Assembly: GCA_012931725.1 (NCBI GenBank)
Contig: CM022946.1
Coordinates: forward strand, 118,433,371 to 118,497,370
From: Litsea cubeba
Taxonomy: Eukaryota > Streptophyta > Magnoliopsida > Laurales > Lauraceae
DNA: 64,000 nt
Reading direction: 5' to 3'
The notes below the pieces were generated by a model. The model was given only the letters and a program-made list of their open reading frames with translations, was not told where the DNA came from and did not search any database. Shown piece by piece: positions 45,587 through 56,421 of the stretch (positions within the stretch are counted from its first letter, which is position 1; every line of letters begins with the position of its first letter). The translations under genes and the position numbers were made by a program.

Positions 45587-48514
45587 TCAAGGGTAGTACC
45601 GCTTTAAGAACTTGCCGTTGATGGGCAGCATACACCTGTCGCCTTCCATGTTTAGGAGTGCGTATGCGCCGTTGGAGAAAACCTTGTCGATGACGTAGGG
45701 TCCCTCCCATTTTGGCTCGAATTTGCCTTTGGATTTATGAGCGAAGACCATTGGTCTTTTTACCGCAAGAACCAAGTCACCCTTTTTGTAGGCGCGTTGC
45801 CTGACCTTTTTATCGAAAGATCCTGCCATGCGAGCTTGGTAAAGTTCAATGCTTTGTCGGGCTTCGAGCTGTCTCTCATCGAGATTGTCCAGCTCATGGA
45901 GTCGCAATTTGACATTGCTTTCTTGAGTCATGTCATTTTGCAAGGATACCCTCAAGGAAGGAATTTGTACTTCCAAGGGTACGACGACTTCGCATCCATA
46001 GACCAAGGAGAATGGTGTGCTATGGGTTGGTCCTCGAACGGTGGTTCGATAGGCCCACAAAGCTTCAGACATTTTATCGCTCCAGTCTCTTTTGTGACTA
46101 GAGACCATCTTCTTCATAATAGCTTGTGCCACAGGACTATGTAAGGGTAGTTGAGGCATACCTTCATTTTGGAAAGGTTCAAGCATGGAGTTTGATGAAG
46201 AAGCATCCGATCTATGGAAGAAGATCGGCTTTTCCTTTGTCGAAGTTGCTGGAACAACGAAGGAAGCTGACGTAGGATCTTCTATGTCAGAAGTTGTCTC
46301 CATTGGAGTAAGAGCAGGCTGAACTTGCTGAGTGTCAGCTTGGCTTGACGATGTGTCGTCTTCTGGCTCTGAATCTGAATCTGTGTCTTGCATGATAGAC
46401 ACGAAAGAGACAACAAATTTGCCCCCAGGCTTTTGCTTTGCCTTCTTCACTTTAGTTGTGATGACCAAAGGTTTTGAAGGTTTGAGGGAGATGATGAAGG
46501 GAGTTTGAATACTCTCTTCGGATTTACCGGATGGATTATTTTCTTCCGGTGATTGTTGAGGAGCCTTGCCTTTATCTTTCTGGAGATTTTCGGCAAAGGA
46601 TGCTGTTTGCTTCTCCTCTTCTTCTTTTTCACCTTCATACATTTGGGAGTCTGCAAAGTGGACTTCTTTACCTTTGAAGGGTTTTCTGTCTGCAAAGACT
46701 CGATGTATCATGCCGTCGTCGCCAACAAACTTGATGCATTGATGTAGAGTTGAAGGGACAACACCATTCTCGTGGATCCAAGGGCGCCTGAGAAGGATGT
46801 TGTAGCATGAAGGGGTTTTTATTGCATACACTGTGACCTCAGAGATAAGATCACCGATCTGCAATTTGAACCTGATTTTGCCGATAGGCCTTTGAGTACT
46901 CCCATCGTATCCAAAGATAGATACAGATGTGTGGCTCAGCTTGCTGGGTGGGATGCCCAATTCTTCGAGAGCCGATGTGGAGATGAGGTTGAGTGCAGAA
47001 CCTGGGTCGATCTGAACTCTGTGCATAGGCATTTCCTTGATATACCCTGTGAAGTACAGGGGTCGGTTATGCCTTGTTTCGCCAAGTAGGAGGTCGTCCT
47101 TTGTGAAGGCGATGGTTGCACTGGCTGCTTTTTTAACCGGTAGGCATTCAATGCATGATCCCTCAGTTTTCTTCTTTTCTCCTTTTGAGGAGGCTTCTGA
47201 GTTTTTGACCCGGTAATCCATTTCAATTTGGAGGACTTGCGGGGCATGTTTGTCGACATCCTCATTCAGCTTTTGTAATTCTGAGATGAGATTATCACGA
47301 GTGTGCAGAGACATTCGCAACAAATCTAGGATGTGCAGACGTGCAGGTATGTGCTTGAAGTGTTCAATCAAGTCATACTTGAAAGCCTCCTTAGGGCCTG
47401 CATGTTCATCATTGTTGCCACTAGGGGCCCTTACAACATCTTTTCCCGAAGGATTTACATAAGTAAAGGAAGATTGGTTGTAATTTTTGTGGTAGTCCCG
47501 ACCAGAGCGGGTGCATCTACCAAGTTCGAGAGCTTCTTGAGAAGGGTCTTCGTTTGGAAGATTGTCTTCAGGATTAAGAGGCTGTCGTTTTTCATTTGCT
47601 GAGGATGTATCAGCAGCAGAGTTGCCATCCTCAGTGATTGTGTTGCACGGAGCATTTTCCGGGAATAAGTCCTGAACAGCATCCAGCAACCTTTCTTCTT
47701 CATTGACCAATTCATCGTCCCAAGTATCAATAGCTGAGAATTCTTCGGTCAGGAAGGGTGTGAACTTTGAAGTCACAGTCTCAGGAGAAGAAACCCGAGA
47801 GGGTGTCATCTCAGTGAAAGTCACGTGAGATGAGGTGGCTCCAGAAGATACATTGCTAGGCGTCGCCGGAGTGTAAGTGATCTCATCAGACGATGCTTCG
47901 GAAGAGCTATAATCCCGAATTATCACATTACAGGAAGCTCTGACAGGAGACGTTGCCTGATCGGAGTCAGACTCATCCTCGGATGTAAGAGGATCGTCTA
48001 TCCAGCAATTTTCTCCATTTTCAGGAGTTAAGGGAGGATGTACCTGATGGTCTTCAGGGACTTCAGGCTCTGGATTGCGAGGAGGCTCGTTGACGCGGTC
48101 TTGCTCTTGTTCTAGAGCGAGACGCTGCAAGATCCTTGCATATTCTTCAAGATCCGGCATGGGAGCCAAATCTTCTTCTTCATAAACTCTTTGTGGCTCA
48201 ACATAGTTGATTTCCACTAGAGCAATGAGGGGTGCTGGTTCAACAGCATTTTCTTGTACAGCCTCTAGGTCTTCTTCATCATCAGACCAAGATCCTTGTG
48301 GCTGTAGGGGGACTTCAGTCTCAGGAACCCATTCTTCATCGGAGAGATATTCTCCTGTTTCAAGGGACTCCTCCCACTCATCTGTGTAGTTGGGTTCGAA
48401 TCCATCATCGGTGTCGCTGGACTCGTATCCATCAATGGAGAATCCAACTACCGAGTTGCAAGAGTATGATGCCTCCTGCGTGGCTTCTTTGAATTGAGGG
48501 TGGCATGAAATCAC
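45587..48514 (-). CDS. OG protease fused in frame to integrase C-terminus (RT and RNase H deleted)
   Basis: A 975-codon minus-strand frame. The first ~400 residues are acidic, Ser/Thr/Pro-rich and of unknown role. Protease follows: MHRVQIDPGSALNLISTSAL near 505-525 (D-P-G-S in place of the common D-S/T-G) and KTPSCYNILLRRPWIHENG. After a Lys/Ser-rich linker the frame passes, near 46080-46150, straight into integrase: HKRDWSDKMSEALWAYRT, THSTPFSLVYGCEVVVPLEV, then GKFEPKWEGPYVIDKVFSNG and a stop. RT, both RNase H domains, and the integrase finger and catalytic core are missing with no frame loss. It begins in the +1 frame relative to gag with an 83-nt overlap and has no own ATG at the start, so it was probably made by frameshift. 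Confidence 0.85.
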   Translation of the reverse strand: MISCHPQFKEATQEASYSCNSVVGFSIDGYESSDTDDGFEPNYTDEWEESLETGEYLSDEEWVPETEVPLQPQGSWSDDEEDLEAVQENAVEPAPLIALVEINYVEPQRVYEEEDLAPMPDLEEYARILQRLALEQEQDRVNEPPRNPEPEVPEDHQVHPPLTPENGENCWIDDPLTSEDESDSDQATSPVRASCNVIIRDYSSSEASSDEITYTPATPSNVSSGATSSHVTFTEMTPSRVSSPETVTSKFTPFLTEEFSAIDTWDDELVNEEERLLDAVQDLFPENAPCNTITEDGNSAADTSSANEKRQPLNPEDNLPNEDPSQEALELGRCTRSGRDYHKNYNQSSFTYVNPSGKDVVRAPSGNNDEHAGPKEAFKYDLIEHFKHIPARLHILDLLRMSLHTRDNLISELQKLNEDVDKHAPQVLQIEMDYRVKNSEASSKGEKKKTEGSCIECLPVKKAASATIAFTKDDLLLGETRHNRPLYFTGYIKEMPMHRVQIDPGSALNLISTSALEELGIPPSKLSHTSVSIFGYDGSTQRPIGKIRFKLQIGDLISEVTVYAIKTPSCYNILLRRPWIHENGVVPSTLHQCIKFVGDDGMIHRVFADRKPFKGKEVHFADSQMYEGEKEEEEKQTASFAENLQKDKGKAPQQSPEENNPSGKSEESIQTPFIISLKPSKPLVITTKVKKAKQKPGGKFVVSFVSIMQDTDSDSEPEDDTSSSQADTQQVQPALTPMETTSDIEDPTSASFVVPATSTKEKPIFFHRSDASSSNSMLEPFQNEGMPQLPLHSPVAQAIMKKMVSSHKRDWSDKMSEALWAYRTTVRGPTHSTPFSLVYGCEVVVPLEVQIPSLRVSLQNDMTQESNVKLRLHELDNLDERQLEARQSIELYQARMAGSFDKKVRQRAYKKGDLVLAVKRPMVFAHKSKGKFEPKWEGPYVIDKVFSNGAYALLNMEGDRCMLPINGKFLKRYYP

Positions 48515-51221
48515 TGAGAGTGAATTTTCTTACCCCCTTTGAAGTCTCTGGAAGGGATGTTTTTGTTGCCTCCAGTGAAGCGGTAGAGGAAGCCTCTGCC
48601 TTTTCTTTGACTTCTTGTTTTGGCTGGGTCTTCTCTTGCCGTTTGAGCTTGAGGAGATGTTTCCTAGCCTGCCTTCGCTGTTGAGCTGTAGGCTTTGTTT
48701 TCACGACCTCCCAATTTTCATCTTCCAGGAGATCGGGATGTACCCATATGGGTTGTCCGTCTGGTGTCGGGTAAGGAACCAGTTCCTCAGACGCTTGAAT
48801 TGTGTTTATCACCTTGAAGGAAGTAGTGATCTTCTTCTTCGGTGATTTCGATGTTTGTCCACATGTCACCATGTTGACGGAGGCAGACCCATAGTTTTTG
48901 TCAAAGGTGATGACTCCGTTTTTCCACATCTCGTTTATTTTCTCCCTCACAACGAAGCATTGATTGAGAGGATGCGAGATCATCTGATGGTATGGACAGT
49001 ACCGAGGATCGTTGGTTTTGCCAACATCACCCGGTCTTTTGGGTTCAGGCAAGGTGAGCTTGCCGTTTGCCACAAGAGCCCCGAAGATTTCATCAACATC
49101 TTCATCAAACGGGTATTTCTTCTCTACTCGTTCTTTGAAGGCATCTGAGAGTTCAGGTCTCTTACCAGCAGCTTTGTTTTCAGCTTTCTTTGGTGGCTGA
49201 GGAGCTGACTTGGTTTGCACATTGAGGACCTCTTTCTTCTTTGGTTTTGAGGTCGTAATGGCGGTTGGCTCTTTTCTTGATGATTTCTGACTGTTGAGGT
49301 CTTTAATCACCGTTTTAGCTTCCATGGAAGCTTCTAGGAGTTCTCCCAGGTTTTTTGATTTGTTGCCGATGATCATGGAGCGGATTCTAGCTCTCATGTT
49401 GTTTCGGCAGATGTCGACTAGCGACGCTTGTGGCAATACATCAGAGCATTTGTATGCCATTGCTTTCCACTTATGAATGAAGTCATATGTTGACTCATTC
49501 TCCCCCTGTTTTAGGCTGCACAGCTGAGCCATAGTAGCGGGATGATCCTCACCTTTGAAGTGAGTCAGGAAGCGTGTCTCTAGCATGGCCCAGTTTTGGA
49601 TGGAGTCCTCTGGCAGAGTGGAGTACCAATCGAAGGCCGTACCTTTTAGGGTACTTGCAAAGAGGCGGATCTTGAGTGCATCTTGATCCGCGATAGCTCC
49701 CGTCAGGATCTTAAAGTGGATGACGTGCTGTCTGGCTGATCCTTTCCCCGTATATGTTTGGAGAGTAGGATGTTTGAATTTGGTGGGGAACGGGACCGAG
49801 TCCATCCATAAGGGATATGGTGGCTTGATCCCATGCTCCTTGAGTATATCCTCTTCTTTTGCTTTGGCGAGGATACTGTCTACGTCCTTTTTGGTAAGGG
49901 CGCGTGACTCATTTTCTTCTCCATTTACCTCATCATCTTGATGATTCGGAGGAGGTTCATTGCTCGCCTGATTTTGGAAGGCGGGGAGAAGGTTTTCCAT
50001 CAGAGTTTCAATCCTCTGCTGGCCTTGTTCCAACTGCTGGATGCGGGTGATCGCATCATCTGGAGGTGGATTGCGGGGTGGTGGCTCAGAATTTGTAGCC
50101 AAGACGTTCATCCTTCGTGATTCGAACGAAGAAACTGTCCTGGTGACTGAGCTGGGGCTCATGCCTTTTGAAGAAGAGCTTGAGGAAGGATCACTCTGCC
50201 ATCCTTTGCTTGAAGGAACAGGGGATTCTTCTGAATGCCTTGTTGTCCTGGAGACGCTGCGGGTCATCGGACGTCGGACATGGATTTTGGATGCTGACTT
50301 TTGGCGCCTTCTGGTTTTTCCAACCATATGGACAGCAGCAACTTGGTTGGGTCTTTCTTTTTCGACCCATTTGGGAGAGACTTGAAGTGTAGGAGGCTGA
50401 GTCCTTTGCTTCTCTAATCTCTTTTGTCGATACGACGCGCGGCGGCGTATACGACGAGCAATTTGAGCTTCGGTCAGCTCTGGCTGGGCTTTGACGATGA
50501 AGGATGTGCTCCCTCGGGCGCAGCAGCCGAGCCTGTTTTCTTTGTAGCTGGGCAAGGACAGGATGCGAACCCTGTCTTTCGCCTGTTGCAGCGAAGCTTT
50601 GAATTTTTGGAGTTCGGCCCCTGTAGAGATGAAGGGTCGAACTGCAGGTTTCTAGGCCTTAGCAGGTGCTTGCAGAGGCCTTGTGATGCATGACTTGATT
50701 TTGGGCTTGTAAGAACAAGCCGGCTCATGCTGGGTTGACTTGGGAGTCAAGTTGGAGATGGGTCTCTCCTCTTTCATATAGGCAAGAGGGTAGAACTGGT
50801 TCTCCTTGAGTGGGGCCAGGAATGCTGGCTTGGTGGATGTTTGGGACCTTCTTTGTTTTGGTGAAGGTCTTGGGGACCAAGTCTTAGGATAGACCTGGTC
50901 GTTTGCTGGTCAAGGCTTCGTGGGGCTGCCACGGGCTTCGGGCTTTCTGGTGCTCGCCTTTGGTGTCATGGTAGTGACACGTTGGGAGGCGAGTTTCTGC
51001 TTCTTGGAAGGAGCAGTTTTTTCTTCGGGAAGTGGGAATGGTCCCAGCGTCCCAAAGACAATAGTCCGGGGAGTCGAGGTCGACCCGGAGCTTAGAGAGT
51101 TGCCGAGGGAGTTGACGCTCCGGCAGCTGATGGGGCGCTTGTAGGTGCGCGTAGCTTGCTTCTGTTGAAGCATGAGTTGGTGCTTGCTCTCATCGAAAGT
51201 AATGGTTAGTGAAGCTGCCAT
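48432..51221 (-). pseudogene. OG gag
   Basis: From ATG 51221 (MAASLTITFDESKHQLM; another in-frame ATG lies at 51263) one frame runs to 48432, broken only by TGA at 50910-50912 and TAG at ~50652. The N-terminal part is basic and Pro/Ser-rich. The gag domain includes FKHPTLQTYTGKGSARQHV, GTAFDWYSTLPEDSIQNW, LETRFLTHFKG and CSLKQGENESTYDFIHKWK, as in Ogre-like gag. The C-terminal part has RYCPYHQMISHPLNQCFVV, a Cys/His cluster. With just two nonsense codons it may have been lost recently. Confidence 0.85.
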
Positions 51222-51609
51222 TGTTAGTTTTTCGAAAAGTTTCTGAAACAAGACCACATCCATTAGTAATCACAAGAATGTAATGATCATAAATGGGAAG
51301 TTCTATGGTTTTGTCTTTTCAAATTGCTCGAGGGAGATAATCCAAGCAATATGAAGAAGGCAGAAAGCCATAGAGGGTACAATTGTTCTGATCGCAGGTA
51401 TGGTAAGCCCAGAATGAGCGTCCCAGTGACTGCTAGAAGCAACTGTGAACTTAAATTCGACTTATCGAGAAGCAGAGCTTGCTCGAGGTAAGAAGAATAT
51501 AAAGTTGGAGTTACAAATGTGCCGGTCGCAATACAGTAAACCCTGAAAGGGCGTACTAGTACCGCTAGACACAAATGTTTTGAGACCGCATCCATGAGAT
51601 GAGATTCTC

Positions 51610-52870
51610 TGTTTTGAAAGGTCAAGATCGGATTCATCAAAGAGAGCAGATGGTATTCCGATCTGAACACGGGCTCAGGGATTTCCGCAAGCGCCAGTGC
51701 TCAGAAAGAAATGAACCATGATTTCTCGGATCTGAATCCAAAAATGACGAGTTTTTTTTTTGAAAGGCCGATATCGGGTTCATCAAAGAGAGCAAAAGGC
51801 ACTCCAATCTGAACACGGGCTCAGCGATTTCCGCGAGCGCTAGTGCTCAGAAAGGAGAAGACCAAGATTTCTCCAATCTAAACCCAAAATGACGAAAGTT
51901 TTTTTTTTTTTGAAGATTTTTTTTTGAAGATTTTTTTTATATAAAAATCTTTTTTTTTATTTTTTTAAGAATTTTTTTTTTGAAATTTTTTTTTTTATTT
52001 TAAAATTTTTATTTTAAAAAGTTTTTATTTATTTATTTAAAAGACGAGAGAGTACACATAGGCCTCCTAACCTGGTCATATGAAATCTCGATTGATAGAA
52101 TTGCCCCCAGGTAAGGGTAGGATTACTTAATGAACCAGTTTGGAGGACCCTTGCCTAGAATAGTCAAGCTGTCTCCACACTCTGGACAAGGCTTTTCTTG
52201 AATCAACCGTGATCAAAGAACGCAGTTGGTTTAACCTTAGTGGTCTATGTCTTTTTTTTTTTTTTAGATCTTTAATGAACTCATCGAAGAGAAACGATGG
52301 CCAAAAACCTTAGACGAACAGGCTCAAGATTTCTGCAAGCACGATGAACGATAGGAACGGATCAAGGTTTCTCAATTTTGAATCCAAAATGAGAAATCTA
52401 ATTTTTTTTTTTTTTTTTTTTTTAGATCTTTAATGAACTCATCGAAGAGAAACGATGGCCCAAAACCTTAATCGAACAGGCTCAACATTTCTGCAAGCAC
52501 GATGAACGATAGGAACGGATCAAGGTTTCTCAATTTTGAATCCAAAATGAGAAATCTAATTTTTTTTTTTTTAGATCTTTAATGAACTCATCGAAGAGAA
52601 ATGATGGCCCAAAACCTTAGACGAACAGGCTCAACATTTCTGCAAGCACGATGAACGATAGGAACGGATCAAGGTTTCTCAATTTTGAATCCAAAATGAG
52701 AAATCTAATTTTTTTTTTTTTTTTAGATCTTTAATGAACTCATCGAAGAGAAACGATGGCCCAAAACCTTAGTCGAACAGGCTCAACATTTCTGCAAGCA
52801 CGATGAACGATAGGAACGGATCAAGGTTTCTCAATTTTGAATCCAAAATGAGAAATCTAATTTTTTTTTT
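51610..52870. repeat. Degenerate ~150-bp tandem repeats in OG leader
   Basis: Four near-identical units start at AGATCT 52266, 52424, 52573 and 52725, each ending in a T tract of varying length. Two older, diverged units lie at ~51610-51760 and ~51761-51905 (GAACACGGGCTCAG and GAACAGGCTCAAC are equivalent parts). In the element's sense the T tracts are A tracts in the 5' leader. Between 51900 and 52030 the sequence is almost pure T/A. Confidence 0.85.
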
Positions 52871-53066
52871 GAAAAGAGAAAGAGTGGAAATAAATTCAAA
52901 GAATTAGAAATTCCCGAAAAATCTCATCTCATTTTTTTTAGATGCGGAATCCAACATGGCCACCAATCAAAAGTAGCCAAAGAATCAGGAAAAGAAGTAT
53001 AAGCATAGAGCAATAGATATGATATGCAAATATTTCATTTCTAGCATCGTGTTCTCAAATGAACAA

Positions 53067-53085
53067 GGTCCCACCGGGTGTGCCA
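53067..53085 (-). other. PBS of OG
   Basis: The minus strand reads TGGCACACCCGGTGGGACC, three bases after the LTR end. The complement has the layout of a tRNA 3' end (T-arm GTCCCAC, acceptor, CCA). I cannot name the tRNA with confidence. Confidence 0.7.
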
Positions 53086-53088
53086 GCA

Positions 53089-55585
53089 TGATGGACCGCG
53101 CTCCTGCCTGGGTCCTACCGAGGTCGGCGGACGTGGGAGTCCGTTGGGTACGACCCTTTCGTGACCGGGGGGCAGATGCGTGCATCAACATTTTATTGTG
53201 TGGGTGTGCCAGATTTTCTATTTTACTTGGAATTGCAAGTGGTGATCCGGAGATCAACCTTCGCAAGTAAAAAGGAAATCAACTTCTTTCAAGTTTTCCA
53301 TTGCACATATATTTAAGAAAAGAGACATTTTCTTGATTTGCCGTGTGAAAGGCGATTTTTTTTGGGATTTATAGCCGATTTTGGCGTTTATAGCCGATTT
53401 TTGGCGTTTATAGCCGATTTTGGCGTTTATAGCCGATTTACAATTCTTATCAATAATGAAAGACAAGAGTTGTGATTTTTGTCTCTTTTGAAAAAATACA
53501 AACTACAATGAAAAGCAAGAAAAAGGAGGATCTAACTTCTCAGGAGATTGTGGGGGACCCGTTCAGATTGACGGTTGCAAGCCATATGTGGGCTTCGCCA
53601 TCATCCATGCAGATGAGAACAGAGGATGCTATTGATTCGCTTGGCTTGGCTATAACCTCGGGTTTTTAGAGGACAAAGACCAAAAGGAGGTCCTATGTCC
53701 AATAAAAAACCAAGTAGACGGGCTGAAAAGCCACGTCTAAGCCATTGGAGGCAGAAGGAGAAGGCAAGGACCTTGGGGGGGGGGGGGGGGGGTACCCCCC
53801 AAGGGACTTCTGTCACCTTGTAGTGGTGGTCGGTGTAGGATTTCCGCAGAGTTTTCTCTCTTTAGATTTCTAATGCCTCTTTCTGTCCGAGTTTCCAGAT
53901 TTTCTACAGTCTATTGTCTGTGTGTTTTCTGCTGTCCGTGTGCTGTCCTTTCTTCTTGGAGAGCTCTCCTATTTATAGGCTTTTAGGTAGCCATTTAGGA
54001 GGGTTTATGAGCCTTGATTGTCATAAAGCTACATAAAGGGAGGAGTTACAAAATTGAATTCTTTATTTTGTAACTCCTTTTTCTTGGCTTCTGATTGGCC
54101 GGAGGAGATTGAGGGCATTTAATCGCCTTTAATCGCCATGATGGGAGGAGTTTCATGGGTTAAATGCCATGAATCTCTTGACTCGTAACTCCCGGATGCT
54201 TGCTTCTGATTGGGCCGTCCAAAGAAATGGATTAATGACTGTAATAAAGCTAGTCAATTAATCGCATTAAGTGGTCGCCGAGCAGTTGAAGAGTCGCGGG
54301 CCGTGCCGCATCTTTTGGGATTCTTCTGGCGATGATCATCGATGGATTTTCATGTAGATCGACATCGGATGACCATGTAACTTCAGGTGTTGGTTGCCAA
54401 CAGCGGGTCGGTGCCATCTGTCCTGTCGATTTCTCGATCGGTCAGGTAGAAAGTACACTTTTTTTGGTTGACCGGGTGGCGATCAATGTTGTTTCCGATA
54501 CTCTTGATGATTGACCCGTGTTTTTGACGGATGTCAGAGGGTTTGGTGTCTCAAAAGTATGAAATTTGGAAAGTACCAGAGGCTGGACGCTTCGAATCGC
54601 GAAAAAACAGCGAAAACCGGGGTTTCCGGGGCCTTCCCGGCGATCCCGGGCTCCAGGGTCGCCGGGGCTGGCGACCCTGGGCCAGGGTCGCAGGGGCCTG
54701 CGACCCTGGGGGGGTTTTCCCCCCTTTTGTCCCGTTTTGTGTCCGTTTTTGCTGTTTTTCGATTCTTTTTTTCTTCTGTATTTTTCCTTGAAATTTTTGA
54801 TCATTTATTGGCATGATTTCCCTGTAGAAAACCTGATGAGAATCCTTGCATTTTGGTTTGCAAAGTTTCCAATTTTCTGAGAAAGCCGAAGACTTTGTCG
54901 CGCAGAGTTGCCGATTTTCCGTCAGAAACTGAAACTGGGTCAAACGATGTCGGAATGACCTGAAATTTGGTGTGAAGCCTCCTGAGCAATAAATAAGACC
55001 AACCATAGGCTTTTGTTTGAGTTTTGAAGCCGTTTGGGGTCCTATTACCAGTAGACTTGCTTTTGTCGCGATGAAGATGTCGCGGCTTGATGTGCGGTCA
55101 ACCGATGTCCGATTGACTTGAAATTTGACAGGGAACCTATTGGAGTCATTTTAAGATGATCCATAGGCTCTGTCTTAGAAACCATGGCCCCGGAGAGCTT
55201 CGCCGCCGAGAGGCCTGATTTAGCTGTTCAAGGGTTGATGTAGGGTCAAACGTTGTCGGTTTGACTCGGAACTTGACGTGGAGCCTTTTGGATGTATTTT
55301 GAGACCATCCATCGGTTCTGATCGAAGATTTGGTGTCTTCGATGTTTCCGTCGCCGGGAGCTCCTTTTCAGCTGCCGGAGAAGCAAAGTTAGGCCAAATG
55401 ATTTTGAAATGGCCCGAAACTTCTTGTGTACTCCTTTTTTGGCTGTCTTGAAAGATCTTGCAGTTTTTGTTTGATTCTGACAAGATTTGCCTTTTTGGAA
55501 GTAGCATTGCTTATTTATGGCAGGTTGCGACTTCATGTAGCTCTTTGGATCTTGAAGAGGCAGAGTGACATTTTTGGTGTCAACA
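53089..55585 (-). mobile_element. OG 5' LTR
   Basis: A 2,497-bp partner of 35897-38361. It has the 20-bp minisatellite in four units (~53355-53440), a run of 18 G at 53775-53792 (16 in the other LTR, 6 in the solo LTR) and a TATA box at 53969-53978 (minus). It ends TGTCAACA, followed by TSD AGGTA. Confidence 0.93.
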
Positions 55586-56255
55586 AGGTAGATGAGGGAG
55601 ATGAGGGATTGGAGAAAGGAGAAGAGAGAGAGAGTCGGTCATCGTGGTGGCGGCGTGGTCCGGCGGTGTGAGGCAGCAAGCCGTGAGGGAGGGAGAGAGA
55701 ACGAGAGAGATGAGAGAAAGAGAGGAAAGGGGGGGCTACTGTTGTGGTGTGGAGTGAATGAGAAGAGAGGGGAAGGGGTTTGGCCTAAGAAAGGAAAGGG
55801 AGAAAGGGGAAATAGGTTGCACGTGGGTTAAGGGGTGAGGTATGATGGGAGTGAGATGAGTGAGGTGGGGCTCACATAGGATTAGTTTAGGTGGGGTAGG
55901 GTTTGACTTTGGGAAATTAATAAAAGAAGTTAAGGTGGGTTTGGGTCAGGTCCGGTTTTGGGTCGGGTTCGAGGGTCCGGATCAGGATGCAACAGAAGGA
56001 CAAAGTCTGGGAAATTAGGTAATCTACCCGATGGTGCCAAAATCTCGAAAAGCGGAAAATACTAAAAAGCCCTCGGAACTTTCTGGAAATAGCGACACAC
56101 ATCCCTACTGTACCCAAACGGGCTCGGATCTCAACCCAACTTCGCACGCGCGAACCAAATGAATAATCGGACCTATTTGGCTTATAAACGAGCGTAATTA
56201 GCTAAAATCACAATTAATTAAACTAATTACAACCTTGGAATTCTTGGATGTTACA
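55586..56255. mobile_element. Large gypsy-type solo LTR, right part
   Basis: Continuation of 32489-35896 after OG. It starts with the duplicated AGGTA, is GA-rich at first, and ends GGATGTTACA before TSD AAGTG at 56256-56260. Confidence 0.85.
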
Positions 56256-56421
56256 AAGTGTCTGTTCCATTTACCGCTGTGCATCCTACCAATGGTGTTC
56301 CTCGTACTCGAATCAACCCACACTTCTGTCACGACCTGCACAAATGGAAGAGAAGTCCGATGGAAGGAAAGTGATGCTCTCTATTTATTCATTCATGCAT
56401 GATGCCTTGATGATCTGATAA

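Larger units (their letters stand above)
35897..55585 (-). mobile_element. Element OG: 19.7-kb non-autonomous Tat/Ogre-like retrotransposon with antisense PMD gene
   Basis: A complete minus-strand element with 2,465- and 2,497-bp LTRs and TSD AGGTA (35892-35896 and 55586-55590). Order in its own sense: 5' LTR, PBS, leader with tandem repeats, gag, protease fused to a truncated integrase, dyad/hairpin arrays, antisense PMD gene, PPT and 3' LTR. The size and LTR start TGTTGACACC fit Ogre-like elements. RT and RNase H are absent, so its mobility would need enzymes in trans. The LTRs look very similar by eye; exact identity needs an alignment. Confidence 0.92.

Noticed and set aside
56261..56330. 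Coding exon reading VWVDSSTRNTIGRMHSGKW across the solo LTR
   Set aside because: Open and preceded by an acceptor-like site, but it lies past the CIPK stop codon and I cannot match it; kept only as a note, probably 3'UTR.
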